DNA of 64,000 bases, taken from Cellulomonas hominis (GTDB lineage: Bacteria > Actinomycetota > Actinomycetes > Actinomycetales > Cellulomonadaceae). The stretch covers positions 3,906,001 to 3,970,000 of the forward strand of contig NZ_JACHDN010000001.1 in NCBI RefSeq assembly GCF_014201095.1, given 5' to 3'. How positions within the stretch are numbered: the stretch's first letter is position 1; every line of letters begins with the position of its first letter. Position numbers and translations under genes: made by a program. The notes below the pieces were generated by a model. It ran no database searches. It was given only the letters and a program-made list of their open reading frames with translations, and was not told where the DNA came from. Shown here one piece after another: positions 48,619 to 61,490 of this stretch.

Positions 48619-49683
48619 ATGCGGTGGGACGGCCAGAAGATCGCGGCGGAGGCGGACACCGCCCTGCCCGGGCTCGCCCTGGCCGGGCACCAGCGCTCGG
48701 TGCGCACCCCGGAGTTCGCCGGCGTGACCTTCCACGAGGTGCACGCGAAGTCGGCGCTGAACAAGGTGCCGGAGTCGTCCGCGATGCCGTTCCGGTGGAC
48801 CGTGAACCCGATGCGGGGCTGCCTGCACGCGTGCACGTACTGCTTCGCCCGGCCGACGCACGAGTACCTGGGCCTCGGTCCGGGCGAGGACTTCCAGACC
48901 CAGATCGTCGTGAAGACCAACGTGGTGGACGTGCTGACCGCCGAGCTGCGCCGGCCGTCGTGGCGGCACGAGCACGTCGCGCTCGGCACGAACACCGACC
49001 CGTACCAGCGCGCGGAGGGCCGGTACGCGCTGATGCCCGGCATCATCGGCGCGCTGGCGCACTCCGGGACGCCGCTGTCGCTGCTGACCAAGGGCACGCT
49101 CCTGCGGCGGGACGTCCCGCTGCTCGCGGAGGCCGCCACCCAGGTGGACGTCAGCGTCGCGGTGTCCCTGGCGATCGGCGACGAGGACCTGCAGCAGGCG
49201 ATGGAACCCGGCACCCCCACGCCGCGCGCCCGGCTCGCGCTGGTGCGGAGCGTCCGGGAGGCGGGGCTCGAGTGCGGGGTGCTGGTCGCGCCCGTCATGC
49301 CGTGGCTGACCGACTCGACCGAGCACCTGGACGGGCTGCTGCGCGACCTCGCGGCGGCCGGGGCGTCCTGGGTGACCGTGATCCCGCTGCACCTGCGCGG
49401 ACCGGTGCGGCCGCTGATGCTCGGCTGGCTGCGCGAGCACCGGCCGGAGCTCGTCCCGAGGTACGCGCAGCTGTACGGGCGGGGGGCGTACGTGCCGGAG
49501 GAGTACCACCGCTGGCTGAAGGACCGGCTGCGGCCGCTGCGGCGCCGGTACGGGCTGTTCGGGCCCGGCGTCGCGGCGGAGGGCGCGCGGCCGTCGCCCT
49601 CGCCCTGGCGGGTGCAGCCCGGCGGCGGGACCACCACCCCCGACGCCGCGCTGCCCGCGGCGGTGCAGCCCGCGCTGTTCTGA
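48619..49683 (+). CDS. Rv2578c-family radical SAM protein
   Basis: 354 residues. The radical SAM cluster motif C-x3-C-x2-C is CLHACTYC, in the setting [23 protein letters not shown]. Later segments [16 protein letters not shown] and [12 protein letters not shown] are characteristic of the Rv2578c family, related to spore photoproduct lyase. The C-terminal 40 residues are a low-complexity tail. ATG 48619 is 6 nt after TCGAAT and 8 nt after a perfect LexA box, so expression is expected only after DNA damage. From memory Rv2578c is also in the mycobacterial SOS set. Repair function is an inference. Confidence 0.9.
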   Translation: MRWDGQKIAAEADTALPGLALAGHQRSVRTPEFAGVTFHEVHAKSALNKVPESSAMPFRWTVNPMRGCLHACTYCFARPTHEYLGLGPGEDFQTQIVVKTNVVDVLTAELRRPSWRHEHVALGTNTDPYQRAEGRYALMPGIIGALAHSGTPLSLLTKGTLLRRDVPLLAEAATQVDVSVAVSLAIGDEDLQQAMEPGTPTPRARLALVRSVREAGLECGVLVAPVMPWLTDSTEHLDGLLRDLAAAGASWVTVIPLHLRGPVRPLMLGWLREHRPELVPRYAQLYGRGAYVPEEYHRWLKDRLRPLRRRYGLFGPGVAAEGARPSPSPWRVQPGGGTTTPDAALPAAVQPALF

Positions 49684-49692
49684 GCGGGGCAG

Positions 49693-49698
49693 TAGACT
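49693..49698 (+). promoter_or_regulatory. -10 hexamer TAGACT of aspS
   Basis: TAGACT predicts a start near 49705 and a leader of about 40 nt ending in AGAGGA, 6 nt before the GTG. No T-box elements are seen. Confidence 0.5.
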
Positions 49699-49745
49699 CG
49701 CGGGGCTGCTGCGTGCAGCGACCCACCCACCTGAGAGGACTCCTC

Positions 49746-51560
49746 GTGCTGCGCACCCACACGGCCGGCTCGCTGCGGGCCGAGCACATCGGCACCACCG
49801 TCACCCTGACCGGGTGGGTGGATCGCCGTCGTGATCACGGTGGGGTCGCGTTCGTGGACCTCCGCGACGCCTCGGGCATCGCCCAGGTCGTCATCCGCGA
49901 CGAGGCCGTCGCGCACGGGCTCCGCTCTGAGTACGTGCTCCAGGTGACCGGCGAGGTCGGCCGCCGCCCCGAGGGCAACGAGAACGACCACCTGGCCACC
50001 GGCGAGGTCGAGGTCGTCGCCCAGCAGGTCGTCGTGCTCAACGAGTCGGCGCCGCTGCCGTTCCCGGTGTCGTCCTCGCTGGACGAGCCGGTCGGCGAGG
50101 AGGCGCGGCTGCGCCACCGGTACCTCGACCTGCGCCGGCCGGCGCCCGCGCACGCCATGCGGCTGCGCTCGAAGGCCAGCCAGGCCGCGCGCCGCGTGCT
50201 GGAGGCGCACGAGTTCGTCGAGGTCGAGACCCCGACGCTCACGCACTCCACCCCCGAGGGCGCGCGCGACTTCCTGGTCCCGGCCCGGCTGGCGCCCGGC
50301 TCCTGGTACGCCCTGCCGCAGTCGCCGCAGCTGTTCAAGCAGCTGCTGATGGTCGGCGGCCTGGAGCGGTACTACCAGATCGCCCGCTGCTACCGGGACG
50401 AGGACTTCCGCGCCGACCGGCAGCCGGAGTTCACGCAGCTCGACATCGAGATGTCCTTCGTGGAGCAGGAGGACGTCATCGCGCTCGGCGAGGAGATCCT
50501 CGTCGCGCTGTGGGGGCTCATCGGCCACGAGGTGCCGACGCCGCTGCCGCGGATGACCTACGCCGAGGCGATGGCCAGGTACGGCACCGACAAGCCGGAC
50601 CTGCGGTTCGGGCTCGAGCTCGTCGAGCTCACGGAGTTCTTCGCCGACACCCCGTTCCGGGTGTTCCAGGCGCCCTACGTCGGCGCGGTCGTCCAGCCCG
50701 GCGGCGCGGCCACCCCGCGGCGCGGGTTCGACGCCTGGCAGGAGTGGGCGAAGCAGCGCGGCGCCAAGGGCCTCGCGTACGTCACGGTCGCCGAGGACGG
50801 CACCCTGGGCGGCCCGGTCGCCAAGAACATCTCCGAGGCCGAGCGCGAGGGCCTGGTCGCCGCCGTCGGCGCGCAGCCGGGCGACGCGGTGTTCTTCGCC
50901 GCCGGCAAGGCGTCCGAGGCCCGCGGGCTGCTCGGCGCCGCCCGCCTGGAGATCGGCCGCCGCGGCGGGCTGATCGACGAGTCGCAGTGGTCCTTCCTCT
51001 GGGTCGTCGACGCGCCGCTGTTCAAGCCCACGGGCGAGGACGACGACGTGGCCGTCGGCGAGGGCGCCTGGACCGCCGTGCACCACGCGTTCACGTCGCC
51101 GACCCCGGAGTGGATCGACCGGTTCGAGGAGGACCCGGGCCAGGCGCTGGCCTACGCCTACGACATCGTCTGCAACGGCAACGAGATCGGCGGCGGGTCC
51201 ATCCGTATCCACCGCCGCGACGTCCAGGAGCGCGTGTTCGCGGTCATGGGCATCGACGAGGCCGAGGCCCGCGAGAAGTTCGGCTGGCTGCTCGACGCCT
51301 TCCAGTTCGGCGCCCCGCCGCACGGCGGCATCGCGTTCGGCTGGGACCGCGTCGTGGCGCTGCTGACCGGTTCCGAGTCGATCCGCGACGTCATCGCGTT
51401 CCCGAAGTCCGGCGGCGGCTTCGACCCGCTGACGGGCGCCCCGGCCCCGATCTCGCCCGAGCAGCGCCGGGAGGCCGGCGTGGACGCGAAGCCGAAGTCG
51501 GCCGCCACGGACGACGGCGTCGCGAAGGAGCAGGCCGCCGCGGCGACCGTCGAGGCGTGA
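49746..51560 (+). CDS. aspS: Aspartyl-tRNA synthetase (bacterial type, probably non-discriminating or Asp-specific)
   Basis: 604 residues, the length of bacterial-type AspRS with the GAD insertion. Anticodon OB domain: [21 protein letters not shown]. Motif 1/2: [16 protein letters not shown] and [28 protein letters not shown] insertion in the middle; motif 3 [18 protein letters not shown] 49746 has AGAGGA 6 nt upstream. The C-terminal tail beyond [12 protein letters not shown] is Ala-rich. gatCAB is not in the window, so specificity for Asn-tRNA cannot be judged. Confidence 0.94.
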   Translation: MLRTHTAGSLRAEHIGTTVTLTGWVDRRRDHGGVAFVDLRDASGIAQVVIRDEAVAHGLRSEYVLQVTGEVGRRPEGNENDHLATGEVEVVAQQVVVLNESAPLPFPVSSSLDEPVGEEARLRHRYLDLRRPAPAHAMRLRSKASQAARRVLEAHEFVEVETPTLTHSTPEGARDFLVPARLAPGSWYALPQSPQLFKQLLMVGGLERYYQIARCYRDEDFRADRQPEFTQLDIEMSFVEQEDVIALGEEILVALWGLIGHEVPTPLPRMTYAEAMARYGTDKPDLRFGLELVELTEFFADTPFRVFQAPYVGAVVQPGGAATPRRGFDAWQEWAKQRGAKGLAYVTVAEDGTLGGPVAKNISEAEREGLVAAVGAQPGDAVFFAAGKASEARGLLGAARLEIGRRGGLIDESQWSFLWVVDAPLFKPTGEDDDVAVGEGAWTAVHHAFTSPTPEWIDRFEEDPGQALAYAYDIVCNGNEIGGGSIRIHRRDVQERVFAVMGIDEAEAREKFGWLLDAFQFGAPPHGGIAFGWDRVVALLTGSESIRDVIAFPKSGGGFDPLTGAPAPISPEQRREAGVDAKPKSAATDDGVAKEQAAAATVEA

Positions 51561-52345
51561 CCGCGGCGGACCCGTCCGCCGCCCCGGTGCCGTCCGCCCC
51601 GCCCGCGTTCCCCGCGGGCTGGGCGGACGACCCGTTCCTGCTGGACGAGCGGGGCTGGCTGCGGCCCGAGCGCGTGCACGCCGCCGACGGCGCGCTGCTG
51701 GCGGTGCTGCGCACCACCCGGGGCGCCGCGGGCACGGTGCTGGTCGCCCTCGGGCCGGCCGAGCCCGTCGCGGACGCCCTGCGCGCGCACGACGACGGCA
51801 CGCACCTGTTCGCGTGGGTGGACACGGCCGCGCTCGGCCTCCTGCGCGCCGCGGACGTGCACCGGCTCGGGCTGCGGCCGGCGCGCACCGGCTGGGAGTG
51901 CCTGATCACGGACGCTCCGCCGCCGGCCCTCGCGGCCGAGTCCCTCGTGCGGGCGCTCGACCCCGTCCGGGACGCCGACGCGATCCGCGCGTGCCTGGCC
52001 GAGGCGAACCCGACCACCGACGCCGACCCGGAGGGCCCGGGCGAGCGCTGGTGGGGCGTGCCCGGCGACGGCGGGCGCCTGGCCGGCGTCATCGGCGCCA
52101 ACCCGCGGGCCGGACGCCCCGGCGGCCACGGCTCCGGGCACCTGCACGGCCTCGGCGTGCGGCCGGGGGAGCGCGGGCGCGGGCTCGGCGCGGCGCTCAC
52201 CGCGGCGGCCGTGCGGGGCCTGCTCGTCGACGGGGCGGACTGGGTGACCCTCGGCATGTGGGACGACAACCACGGCGCCCGCCGGATCTACCACCGCCTC
52301 GGCCTGCGCACCCTGCACCGCATGACGACCCTCCGCCGCGACTGA
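51557..52345 (+). CDS. GNAT family N-acetyltransferase
   Basis: 262 residues. The C-terminal half is a GNAT fold: [20 protein letters not shown] gives the acetyl-CoA pyrophosphate motif R-x-x-G-x-G/A, and [20 protein letters not shown] the final helix. The N-terminal 110 residues do not match a known domain. GTG overlaps the aspS stop (GTGA), so it is cotranslated with aspS. Substrate unknown. It converges on the MMPL gene across a repeat array. Confidence 0.85.
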   Translation: MTAADPSAAPVPSAPPAFPAGWADDPFLLDERGWLRPERVHAADGALLAVLRTTRGAAGTVLVALGPAEPVADALRAHDDGTHLFAWVDTAALGLLRAADVHRLGLRPARTGWECLITDAPPPALAAESLVRALDPVRDADAIRACLAEANPTTDADPEGPGERWWGVPGDGGRLAGVIGANPRAGRPGGHGSGHLHGLGVRPGERGRGLGAALTAAAVRGLLVDGADWVTLGMWDDNHGARRIYHRLGLRTLHRMTTLRRD

Positions 52346-52380
52346 CCTCCCGGCGCGGCGCGACGCGGCGCCTTCGGGCG

Positions 52381-52470
52381 TCGAGATCGGTGCTTCCGGC
52401 CGAGATCGGTCGCCCGGACGACCGATCTCGGTGCGGACGACCGATCTCGGCGCAGGACGACCGATCGCGG
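52381..52470. repeat. Five-copy inverted/direct repeat array between convergent genes
   Basis: The core C/T-CGAGATCGGT occurs twice forward (52381, 52401) and its complement ACCGATC[TG]CGG three times (52421, 52440, 52460), at 19-20 bp spacing. Copies two and three form a perfect 13-bp stem (52400-52412 with 52419-52431, loop CCCGGA). It lies between the stops of GNAT and the MMPL gene and could act as a bidirectional terminator or a REP-like element. Confidence 0.8.
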
Positions 52471-52507
52471 TGGTCGCGCGCCGACGCCGGCGCGGGGCGG
52501 CGCGGGG

Positions 52508-54745
52508 TCAGTGGGTGATCGCGAGGCGGTCGTGCAGGCGGCGCAGGGGGGCCGGGGCCCACCAGTTCAGGTCCCCCAGGACGGTCATCGTCGCCGGGAC
52601 GAGCAGCAGCCGGACGAGGGTCGCGTCGATGAGCACGGCGACCGCCAGGGAGAACCCGACCTCCTTGATGACCAGCAGCTCCCCGGCGACGAACCCCGCG
52701 AACACCGCGATGACGATCGCCGCGGCGGACGTGATGACCCGCCCGGAGCGCTGCAGCCCGAGGCGGACGGCCGCGTCGTTGGGCACGCCGGCGTCGTGCA
52801 GCTCCTTGATGCGGGACAGCAGGAACACCTCGTAGTCCATCGCCAGCCCGAACGCGAAGGCGATGACGAGCGCGAGCACGTACGTCTCGATCCCGCCGGT
52901 GGACTCGAAGCCCAGCACGCCGGACAGGTTGCCGTCCTGGAAGACCCACACCAGCACGCCGAGCGAGGCGCACAGCGACACGACGTTGGTGAGCAGCGCC
53001 TTCACCGGCACCAGCACGGAGCCGGTCATGAGGAACAGCAGCACGAGGGTGGCCACGGCGACGATGCCGAGCGCCCACGGCGCCCGGTCGACCAGCGCGT
53101 CGGTGAAGTCGATCTGGTTGGCCGCCTGGCCGCCGACCCACGCGTCGAACGGCAGGTCCAGGTCGCGGATCTCGTGCACCACGTCCTGCGCGCCCGTGCC
53201 GCCCGGGTCGGTGTCGTCCGGGCGGACGCCGATGACGACGACGGAGTCCCGGACCGCGGGCGGGTCGACCGAGGCGACGCCGGGCAGCGCCTCGAGGTCG
53301 GGCACGACGGCCTGGGCCTCGGCGGCGCCGGTGCGGGCGACCACCTGGACCGACGGCGAGGACGACGCGGGGTACTGCTCGGCGAGCACCCGGACGAACT
53401 CCCGCTGCGGGCTGGACAGCGGCAGCAGCTCGGTCGTCGAGTTCCGGAGCTGCACGTGCAGCAGCGGGGAGGCGAGCACCAGCAGGATCGCCAGCGAGCC
53501 GCCCATGACCCACCACGGCCGGCGCTGCACCCGCGCGGCGAGCCGGGAGAACACGCCCTCCTCGTGGCTGACGTCGGCGGTGCGGGCCAGCACGGCGCGC
53601 ACGCCGGGCACCTTCGACAGCACGCTCGGCCGGGCGAGCCGCCGCCCGGACAGCACCAGCAGCGCCGGGACGAGCGTGAGCGCCGTCGCGACCGCGAACA
53701 GGATGACCGCGACCGACCCCGCGCCGAAGGCCCGCAGGATGTCCTGGCGGAACACCAGCAGCCCGGCGATGGACACGCCGACGGTGAGCGCGGAGAACGC
53801 CACGGTGCGCCCGGCGGTGCCCATCGTCGTGACGAGCGCGGTGACGACGGCGCCGTCGCCGCGCCGGCGCCGGTTGGCGCGGCCCTCGTCGTCGCCGAGC
53901 GTGCGCCCGAGCTCCTCGCGGAACCGCGACACGATCAGCAACCCGTAGTCGATGGACAGGCCGAGCCCGAGCACGGTGACGACGTTGACCACCGACGACT
54001 CGAGGTCGTCCATGAGGTACGACAGGCCGACCAGCGCACCGAGCCCGCCCGCGATCGACGCGACGGCCCCCGCCAGCGGCATGGACGCCGCGAGGAAGCC
54101 GCCGAACACCAGCACCATGATGAGCAGGGCGACCGGCAGCGCGATCGCCTCGCCGGTGGTGAGGTCCTGCTCGACCTGGTCGGTGATCGCCGAGACGATG
54201 AGCGAGGTCCCGCCGACCAGGCCCGTGGCGTCGGGGGCGACGCCCGCGAGGGCGTCCGGGACGGCGGCGAGCCGCTGCTCGACCTCGCGCAGCGCGTCGG
54301 CGCGCGCGTCGTCGGACAGGGCCGGGTCGAGCTCGGCGACCACGAGGAAGCCGTCGCCGTCGGCCGCGAGCAGCGGCGCGGCGGCGGGGTTCGCGGCGCC
54401 CTCCGGCAGCACGAACGGGTCGATGACCGAGGTCACGCCCTCCACGTCCGCGACGTCCTGCCGGGCCGGCTCCAGCGCCTCGGGCAGCCCCTCGGTCGCC
54501 GGGTCCGCGCCGCGCACGACCAGCGTCAGGGAGGCGCCGGACGTGTCGGACTCCTGCAGCAGCTCGGAGGCCCGGGCCGAGTCGGAGCCGGGCACCACCG
54601 GCTCCCCGGTGGTGAGCCGGTCGAACAGGTTCTGACCGCCCACGCCGACCAGCGCCAGCAGGAAGCACCCCACGGTGATGACGGCCCAGACGGCCAGGGT
54701 CAGGCGGGGGTGGCGGGCGACCAGGTGGCCCAGGCTCTGAAACAC
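52508..54745 (-). CDS. MMPL family transporter
   Basis: 745 residues, RND superfamily. Twelve membrane segments in two halves, each with a large extracytoplasmic loop: helix 1 at [20 protein letters not shown], helices 2-6 from [18 protein letters not shown], and the second set from [19 protein letters not shown]. The proton-relay type motifs [17 protein letters not shown] and [16 protein letters not shown] (Asp-Tyr pairs) are both present. Such proteins export lipids or small molecules. GTG 54745 is favoured because GATGCT ends 7 nt upstream (leaderless-type); ATG 54757 is the alternative. No regulator gene is adjacent. Confidence 0.9.
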   Translation of the reverse strand: MFQSLGHLVARHPRLTLAVWAVITVGCFLLALVGVGGQNLFDRLTTGEPVVPGSDSARASELLQESDTSGASLTLVVRGADPATEGLPEALEPARQDVADVEGVTSVIDPFVLPEGAANPAAAPLLAADGDGFLVVAELDPALSDDARADALREVEQRLAAVPDALAGVAPDATGLVGGTSLIVSAITDQVEQDLTTGEAIALPVALLIMVLVFGGFLAASMPLAGAVASIAGGLGALVGLSYLMDDLESSVVNVVTVLGLGLSIDYGLLIVSRFREELGRTLGDDEGRANRRRRGDGAVVTALVTTMGTAGRTVAFSALTVGVSIAGLLVFRQDILRAFGAGSVAVILFAVATALTLVPALLVLSGRRLARPSVLSKVPGVRAVLARTADVSHEEGVFSRLAARVQRRPWWVMGGSLAILLVLASPLLHVQLRNSTTELLPLSSPQREFVRVLAEQYPASSSPSVQVVARTGAAEAQAVVPDLEALPGVASVDPPAVRDSVVVIGVRPDDTDPGGTGAQDVVHEIRDLDLPFDAWVGGQAANQIDFTDALVDRAPWALGIVAVATLVLLFLMTGSVLVPVKALLTNVVSLCASLGVLVWVFQDGNLSGVLGFESTGGIETYVLALVIAFAFGLAMDYEVFLLSRIKELHDAGVPNDAAVRLGLQRSGRVITSAAAIVIAVFAGFVAGELLVIKEVGFSLAVAVLIDATLVRLLLVPATMTVLGDLNWWAPAPLRRLHDRLAITH

Positions 54746-54752
54746 GCAGGTC

Positions 54753-54758
54753 AGCATC
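54753..54758 (-). promoter_or_regulatory. Possible leaderless -10 (GATGCT) of the MMPL gene
   Basis: On the minus strand GATGCT, 7 nt, GTG. The 81-bp gap to rarA would thus hold two divergent leaderless promoters. Confidence 0.35.
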
Positions 54759-54813
54759 GCAGGCCCACCGGCCCCCGCGCACCATCGCGGCGCGGCGTGT
54801 GGGCGGGGCTGCG

Positions 54814-54819
54814 TAGGCT
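54814..54819 (+). promoter_or_regulatory. Leaderless promoter -10 (TAGGCT) of rarA
   Basis: TAGGCT, 7 nt, ATG at 54827. There is no ribosome site. Confidence 0.6.
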
Positions 54820-54826
54820 CGGCCGC

Positions 54827-56248
54827 ATGGATCTGTTCGACGCGGTCACCTCGACCGCGCAGGGGACGCCCGCGCCGTCGGCCGGGGCCCCGCTCGCGGT
54901 GCGGATGCGCCCGCGCAGCCTGGCGGAGGTCGCCGGGCAGGAGCACCTGCTGGTGCCGGGGTCGCCGCTGCGGCGGCTGGTCGAACCGGGGGACGCGACC
55001 GCGCGGCGGGCCGCGCCGTCGTCCGTCGTGCTGTGGGGGCCGCCGGGGACCGGGAAGACCACGCTCGCGTACCTCGTCGCCACCACCTCCGGCCGCCGGT
55101 TCGTCGAGCTGTCCGCCGTGACCGCCGGCGTCAAGGACGTCCGGCAGGTCGTCGAGGACGCCCGCCGCCGGCTCGCGTCCGACGGCTCGGAGACCGTGCT
55201 GTTCATCGACGAGGTGCACCGGTTCACCAAGGCCCAGCAGGACGCGCTGCTGCCGAGCGTCGAGAACCGCTGGGTGACCCTGGTCGCGGCGACCACGGAG
55301 AACCCGAGCTTCTCGGTGAACTCGCCGCTGCTGTCCCGGTCGCTGCTGCTCACGCTCCGCCCGCTCGGCACCGACGACGTGCGGGCGCTGGTGCGCCGCG
55401 CGGTCGACGACGAGCGCGGGCTCGGCGGCGCGGTCCGGCTCACCGAGGAGGCCGAGGAGCACCTGCTGCGGCTGTCCGGCGGCGACGCGCGCAAGGCGCT
55501 GACCATCCTCGAGGCCGCGGCGGGCGCGGCGCTGGCCGACCGGGAGGCGCGCCTGGCGGACCCCGACGCGGACCACGGGGACGCCGCCGCGGAGGAGCCG
55601 GCCGTCGTGGACCTCGCGACGACCGAGCGGGCCATCGACGTCGCGGCGGTCCGCTACGACCGGGACGGCGACCAGCACTACGACGTCATCAGCGCGTTCA
55701 TCAAGTCGGTGCGCGGCTCGGACGTCGACGCCTCCCTGCACTACCTGGCCCGGATGATCGCGGCGGGGGAGGACCCCCGGTTCATCGCGCGCCGGATCGT
55801 CATCTCCGCGGCCGAGGACGTCGGCATGGCCGACCCGAGCGCGCTGCAGACCGCCGTGGCCGCCGCGCAGGCCGTCGCGCTGATCGGCATGCCGGAGGCG
55901 CGGATCATCCTGGCCGAGGCCGTCGTGCACCTGGCGACCGCCCCGAAGTCGAACGCCGCGTACAACGGCATCAACGCCGCGCTGGCCGACGTGCAGGCGG
56001 GCCGCATGGGCTCGGTGCCCGCGCACCTGCGGGACGCGCACTACGCCGGGGCGAAGGCGCTGGGCCACGGGAAGGGCTACCTGTACGCGCACGACCACCC
56101 GCACGGGATCGCCGCGCAGCAGTACCTGCCGGACGAGCTGCTCGGCACCCGGTACTACGCGCCGACGGAGAACGGGTACGAGCGCCAGGTGGGCGAGCGG
56201 CTCGGGCGGATCCGGTCCGTGCTGGACCAGGCGCCGCCACCCGCGTAG
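54827..56248 (+). CDS. rarA: Replication-associated recombination protein A (AAA+ ATPase)
   Basis: 473 residues. Clamp-loader-like ATPase acting at stalled forks. Conserved start [17 protein letters not shown], Walker A GPPGTGKT (71-78), Walker [17 protein letters not shown], and sensor [17 protein letters not shown]. The C-terminal tetramerisation part has [31 protein letters not shown] and [20 protein letters not shown] sequence. Same position relative to alaS as Rv2559c. Start fixed by the leaderless promoter. Confidence 0.95.
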   Translation: MDLFDAVTSTAQGTPAPSAGAPLAVRMRPRSLAEVAGQEHLLVPGSPLRRLVEPGDATARRAAPSSVVLWGPPGTGKTTLAYLVATTSGRRFVELSAVTAGVKDVRQVVEDARRRLASDGSETVLFIDEVHRFTKAQQDALLPSVENRWVTLVAATTENPSFSVNSPLLSRSLLLTLRPLGTDDVRALVRRAVDDERGLGGAVRLTEEAEEHLLRLSGGDARKALTILEAAAGAALADREARLADPDADHGDAAAEEPAVVDLATTERAIDVAAVRYDRDGDQHYDVISAFIKSVRGSDVDASLHYLARMIAAGEDPRFIARRIVISAAEDVGMADPSALQTAVAAAQAVALIGMPEARIILAEAVVHLATAPKSNAAYNGINAALADVQAGRMGSVPAHLRDAHYAGAKALGHGKGYLYAHDHPHGIAAQQYLPDELLGTRYYAPTENGYERQVGERLGRIRSVLDQAPPPA

Positions 56249-56265
56249 GGCCCGGTGAGGCCCGG

Positions 56266-56295
56266 TTAGGACACAGCCGCGTCACCCGGTAGAGT
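56266..56295 (+). promoter_or_regulatory. Promoter of rpsD
   Basis: TTAGGA (56266-56271) and TAGAGT (56290-56295) are separated by 18 bp. The predicted start near 56302 gives a leader of about 165 nt, long for this window, with a CGCCCGG/CCGGGCG hairpin near its 5' end. Confidence 0.5.
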
Positions 56296-56468
56296 TGACC
56301 GGTCGTCCGCGCCCGGGGTCCTGCCCCGGGGTCAGCCGGGCGGCCACCCTGGGGTCCTAGCCGCGACCGCGCCCGCTCGCCGGGCACCGTCGCACGAAGG
56401 TCGGCCCCACGCCCGCCGCGGACCATCCGCGACCGGGTGTGCCGTACGAGACGACAGGAAGAACCTCT

Positions 56469-57095
56469 GTGAGCAACGTGACCCGTGCGCGTCGCCAGGT
56501 GCGCCTCTCGCGCGCCCTCGGCCTCGCGCTGACGCCCAAGGCCGTCAAGCACTTCGAGAAGCGCCCCTACCCCCCGGGCGAGCACGGCCGCGCCCGTCGC
56601 CGCACCGAGTCGGACTACGCGGTCCGGCTGCGCGAGAAGCAGCGCCTGCGCGCCCAGTACGCCCTGCGCGAGAAGCAGCTCGCCCGTGCGTACGAGGACG
56701 CCCGCAAGGCCCCGGGCCTGACCGGTGAGGCCCTGGTCGAGGACCTCGAGACCCGCCTGGACGCGCTGGTGCTCCGCGCCGGCTTCGCCCGCACCATCCT
56801 GCAGGCGCGCCAGGTCGTGACGCACCGTCACGTGCTGGTCGACGGCAAGATCGTGGACCGTCCGTCCTTCCGCGTGAAGGAGGGCCAGACCCTGCAGATC
56901 AAGCCGAAGTCGCAGACCACGGTCCCGTTCCAGGTCGCCGCCGCCGGCGCGCACCGCGACGTCCTGCCGGCCGTCCCGGGCTACCTGGACGTCCAGCTCG
57001 AGAAGCTGTCCGCGGTCCTCGTGCGTCGCCCGAAGCGCGCCGAGGTGCCGATCACGTGCGAGGTCCAGCTGGTCGTCGAGTACTACGCCCGCTGA
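56469..57095 (+). CDS. rpsD: 30S ribosomal protein S4
   Basis: 208 residues. Primary 16S rRNA-binding protein. The N-terminus is [25 protein letters not shown] and has no zinc cysteines (C-minus form). [17 protein letters not shown] is the S4 signature, and the S4 RNA-binding domain is [37 protein letters not shown] 56469 has AGGAAG 7 nt upstream. It is located away from the rpsM-rpsK-rpoA cluster, beside alaS, which I recall as usual in Micrococcales. It has a long leader and a terminator. Confidence 0.95.
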   Translation: MSNVTRARRQVRLSRALGLALTPKAVKHFEKRPYPPGEHGRARRRTESDYAVRLREKQRLRAQYALREKQLARAYEDARKAPGLTGEALVEDLETRLDALVLRAGFARTILQARQVVTHRHVLVDGKIVDRPSFRVKEGQTLQIKPKSQTTVPFQVAAAGAHRDVLPAVPGYLDVQLEKLSAVLVRRPKRAEVPITCEVQLVVEYYAR

Positions 57096-57115
57096 GCGCA
57101 CCACGCCGTTCGACC

Positions 57116-57160
57116 GCGACGCCCCCGCACCGCCCGTCAGGGTCCGTGCCGGGGCGTCGC
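57116..57160 (+). terminator. Terminator after rpsD
   Basis: GCGACGCCCC pairs with GGGGCGTCGC (10 bp). After a C-C mismatch, GCAC/GTGC adds 4 bp; the loop is 15 nt. It starts 21 bp after the stop. Confidence 0.65.
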
Positions 57161-57166
57161 GGCGTT

Positions 57167-57190
57167 CCGGGCGCCGCACGCGGCGCCCGG
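57167..57190 (+). terminator. Second hairpin between rpsD and the DUF948 gene
   Basis: Perfect 10-bp stem CCGGGCGCCG/CGGCGCCCGG with loop CACG. It directly abuts TAGGGT (57191-57196), the likely -10 of the DUF948 gene, so it could also be part of that promoter. Confidence 0.5.
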
Positions 57191-57232
57191 TAGGGTTTCG
57201 CTGACGCGCACGCACCTGGAGAAGGGCTGGTC

Positions 57233-57598
57233 ATGCTGGGAGACATCGCGGGGCTCATCGCGGCCATCGCCTTCGTGCTGCTCGTCGGGGCGCTCGCGCT
57301 GCCGCTGGTCAAGCTCGGCCGCGTGCTGGACGAGGCCCGGACGTCGGTCAAGGAGCTCACGGACCACACCGTGCCGATCCTCGACGAGGCGGCCACGACC
57401 GTGTCGTCCGCGAACACGCAGCTGGAGCGGGTCGACGCGATCACCACCTCGGCCGCCCAGGTCACGCAGAACGTCTCGGCCCTGACGTCGCTGTTCGCCG
57501 CTACCGTCGGCGGCCCGATGATCAAGGTCGCCGCGTTCTCCTACGGCGTCCGCCGGGCCCTCGCCGGGCTGGGCGGGAAGCGCGGGGCCGCGCGATGA
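57233..57598 (+). CDS. DUF948 domain-containing membrane protein
   Basis: 121 residues. One N-terminal membrane helix (IAGLIAAIAFVLLVGALALPLVKL) is followed by an amphipathic helix (LGRVLDEARTSVKELTDHTVPILDEAATTV), the DUF948 signature that resembles a methyl-accepting helix. The end GGPMIKVAAFSYGVRRAL is conserved in actinobacterial members. GGAGAAGGG precedes the ATG. It overlaps the DUF6167 gene by 4 nt. The pair sits before alaS in Actinobacteria. Function unknown. Confidence 0.85.
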   Translation: MLGDIAGLIAAIAFVLLVGALALPLVKLGRVLDEARTSVKELTDHTVPILDEAATTVSSANTQLERVDAITTSAAQVTQNVSALTSLFAATVGGPMIKVAAFSYGVRRALAGLGGKRGAAR

Positions 57599-58077
57599 AG
57601 CGGCTGTTCTGGGTCGCGGTCGGCGCGGCGGTCGCCGTCGCGGGCGCGAAGCGGCTCGGCCTGCTGGACGAGCCGCCGGCGGCCCGGCCGGACGCGGGGG
57701 ACCGCACGCTCGGCGGCGCGGCGCTGGCCGCGCAGGCCGCGCGCACCGCCTTCCGCGCCGGGGCCACCGCGGCCGGGACCGTCCGGTCGCTGTCCGACGC
57801 ACGGCGCGAGCTGCTGGCCGGGATGGCCGAGCGCGAGGCCCAGCTGCGGCACGACCTGGTCGGCGACGTGGACGTCGACGCCCTGCGCGCGGAGCGCCGC
57901 GCCGCCCGGGCCGCGGCCGCCGAGGAGGGCGCCGCGGGTGCCGTGCCGCCGGCCTGGCACCGCGACCCGGAGGCCCGCGAGGCCGCCCGCGCCGCCCGCG
58001 CCCGCCGGGGCTGGGCGGACGAGCCGACCGACGACCCCGCGGACGAGGACGGCGACCTGCCGTACTCGTTCTACTGA
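57595..58077 (+). CDS. DUF6167 family protein
   Basis: 160 residues. Starts with MKRLFWVAVGAAVAVAGAKR, a short hydrophobic anchor, then an Ala/Arg-rich helical region with FRAGATAAGTVRSLSDARRELLAGMAEREAQLRHDL. It ends in an acidic stretch and DLPYSFY, a C-terminal motif shared by the family. Cotranslated with the DUF948 gene (ATGA overlap); the two probably work together. Function unknown. Confidence 0.8.
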   Translation: MKRLFWVAVGAAVAVAGAKRLGLLDEPPAARPDAGDRTLGGAALAAQAARTAFRAGATAAGTVRSLSDARRELLAGMAEREAQLRHDLVGDVDVDALRAERRAARAAAAEEGAAGAVPPAWHRDPEAREAARAARARRGWADEPTDDPADEDGDLPYSFY

Positions 58078-58094
58078 GAGCACCCGCGGCCCCC

Positions 58095-58100
58095 TAGGCT
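58095..58100 (+). promoter_or_regulatory. -10 hexamer TAGGCT of alaS
   Basis: TAGGCT predicts a start near 58107 and a leader of about 94 nt. AGGA (58191-58194) lies 6 nt before the ATG. I see no T-box features. Confidence 0.5.
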
Positions 58101-58200
58101 GCACCCCGGTCGAGGCGACGGGAACACCCCCGGGCGCCGCGACGCTGAAGCACGAGGACGGCGGACAGCGACCGCCGCGAGCACACGAACAGGACACACC

Positions 58201-60890
<2,690 letters not shown>

Positions 60891-60894
<4 letters not shown>

Positions 60895-61490
60895 GCGCCG
60901 GCCCGGGCCCGTCCGCCGACGCGCCCGATCCCGACGCCGTCACCCGCGGAGCGCGCCTCGCGGTGGACGTCGGCTCGGTCCGCGTCGGCCTCGCGGCGAG
61001 CGACCCGGACGGCCTCGTCGCCACCCCGGTGGCCACGCTCGCGCGGGACAACCGGCCCGCTGACCTGCCCGAGGACCTCGCGGCCATCGTCGCCGAGGTC
61101 GCCGAGCGGGGAGCCGCGGCGGTGTACGTGGGGCTGCCGCGGCACCTGTCCGGGAAGGAAGGCGCTGCGGCAGCGGCCGCGCGCGCGTACGCTGGTGCGC
61201 TGGCGCAGGCCGTCGCACCGGTTCCGGTGCGGTTGGTCGACGAGCGGATGAGCACCGTCACCGCCCATCACGCGCTGCACGCGTCCGGCCGGTCCGGGCG
61301 CCGCCATCGTGCGGTCGTCGACCAGGCGGCCGCCGTGGTGATCCTGCAGACCGCGCTGGACGCGGAGCGTTCCTCGGGCCGCCGGCCCGGCGAGCGGGTC
61401 ACGGTGACCCGCCCGCAGGACGCCCCCGGCCGGCGCCAGGGGGGTCTCGGGGAAGGACAGGCAGGACACACCGAAGGGACAGCCGAGTGA
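60891..61490 (+). CDS. ruvX: Holliday junction resolvase-like protein / pre-16S rRNA nuclease, probable CTG start
   Basis: 199 residues if started at CTG 60891, which overlaps the alaS stop as CTGA. RNase H fold: [20 protein letters not shown] (catalytic Asp), [32 protein letters not shown] (Glu), and [14 protein letters not shown] with the last Asp. The only ATG/GTG/TTG option is GTG 60963, which would cut off RGARLA of strand beta-1. All neighbours are 4-nt-coupled, so CTGA coupling is attractive, but the start is unproven. About 35 extra C-terminal residues are low complexity. YqgF matures 16S rRNA in E. coli. Confidence 0.85.

Noticed and set aside
52381..52470. CRISPR array
   Set aside because: Units are 11-13 bp at 19-20 bp spacing in both orientations, without spacers of CRISPR length and without cas genes.
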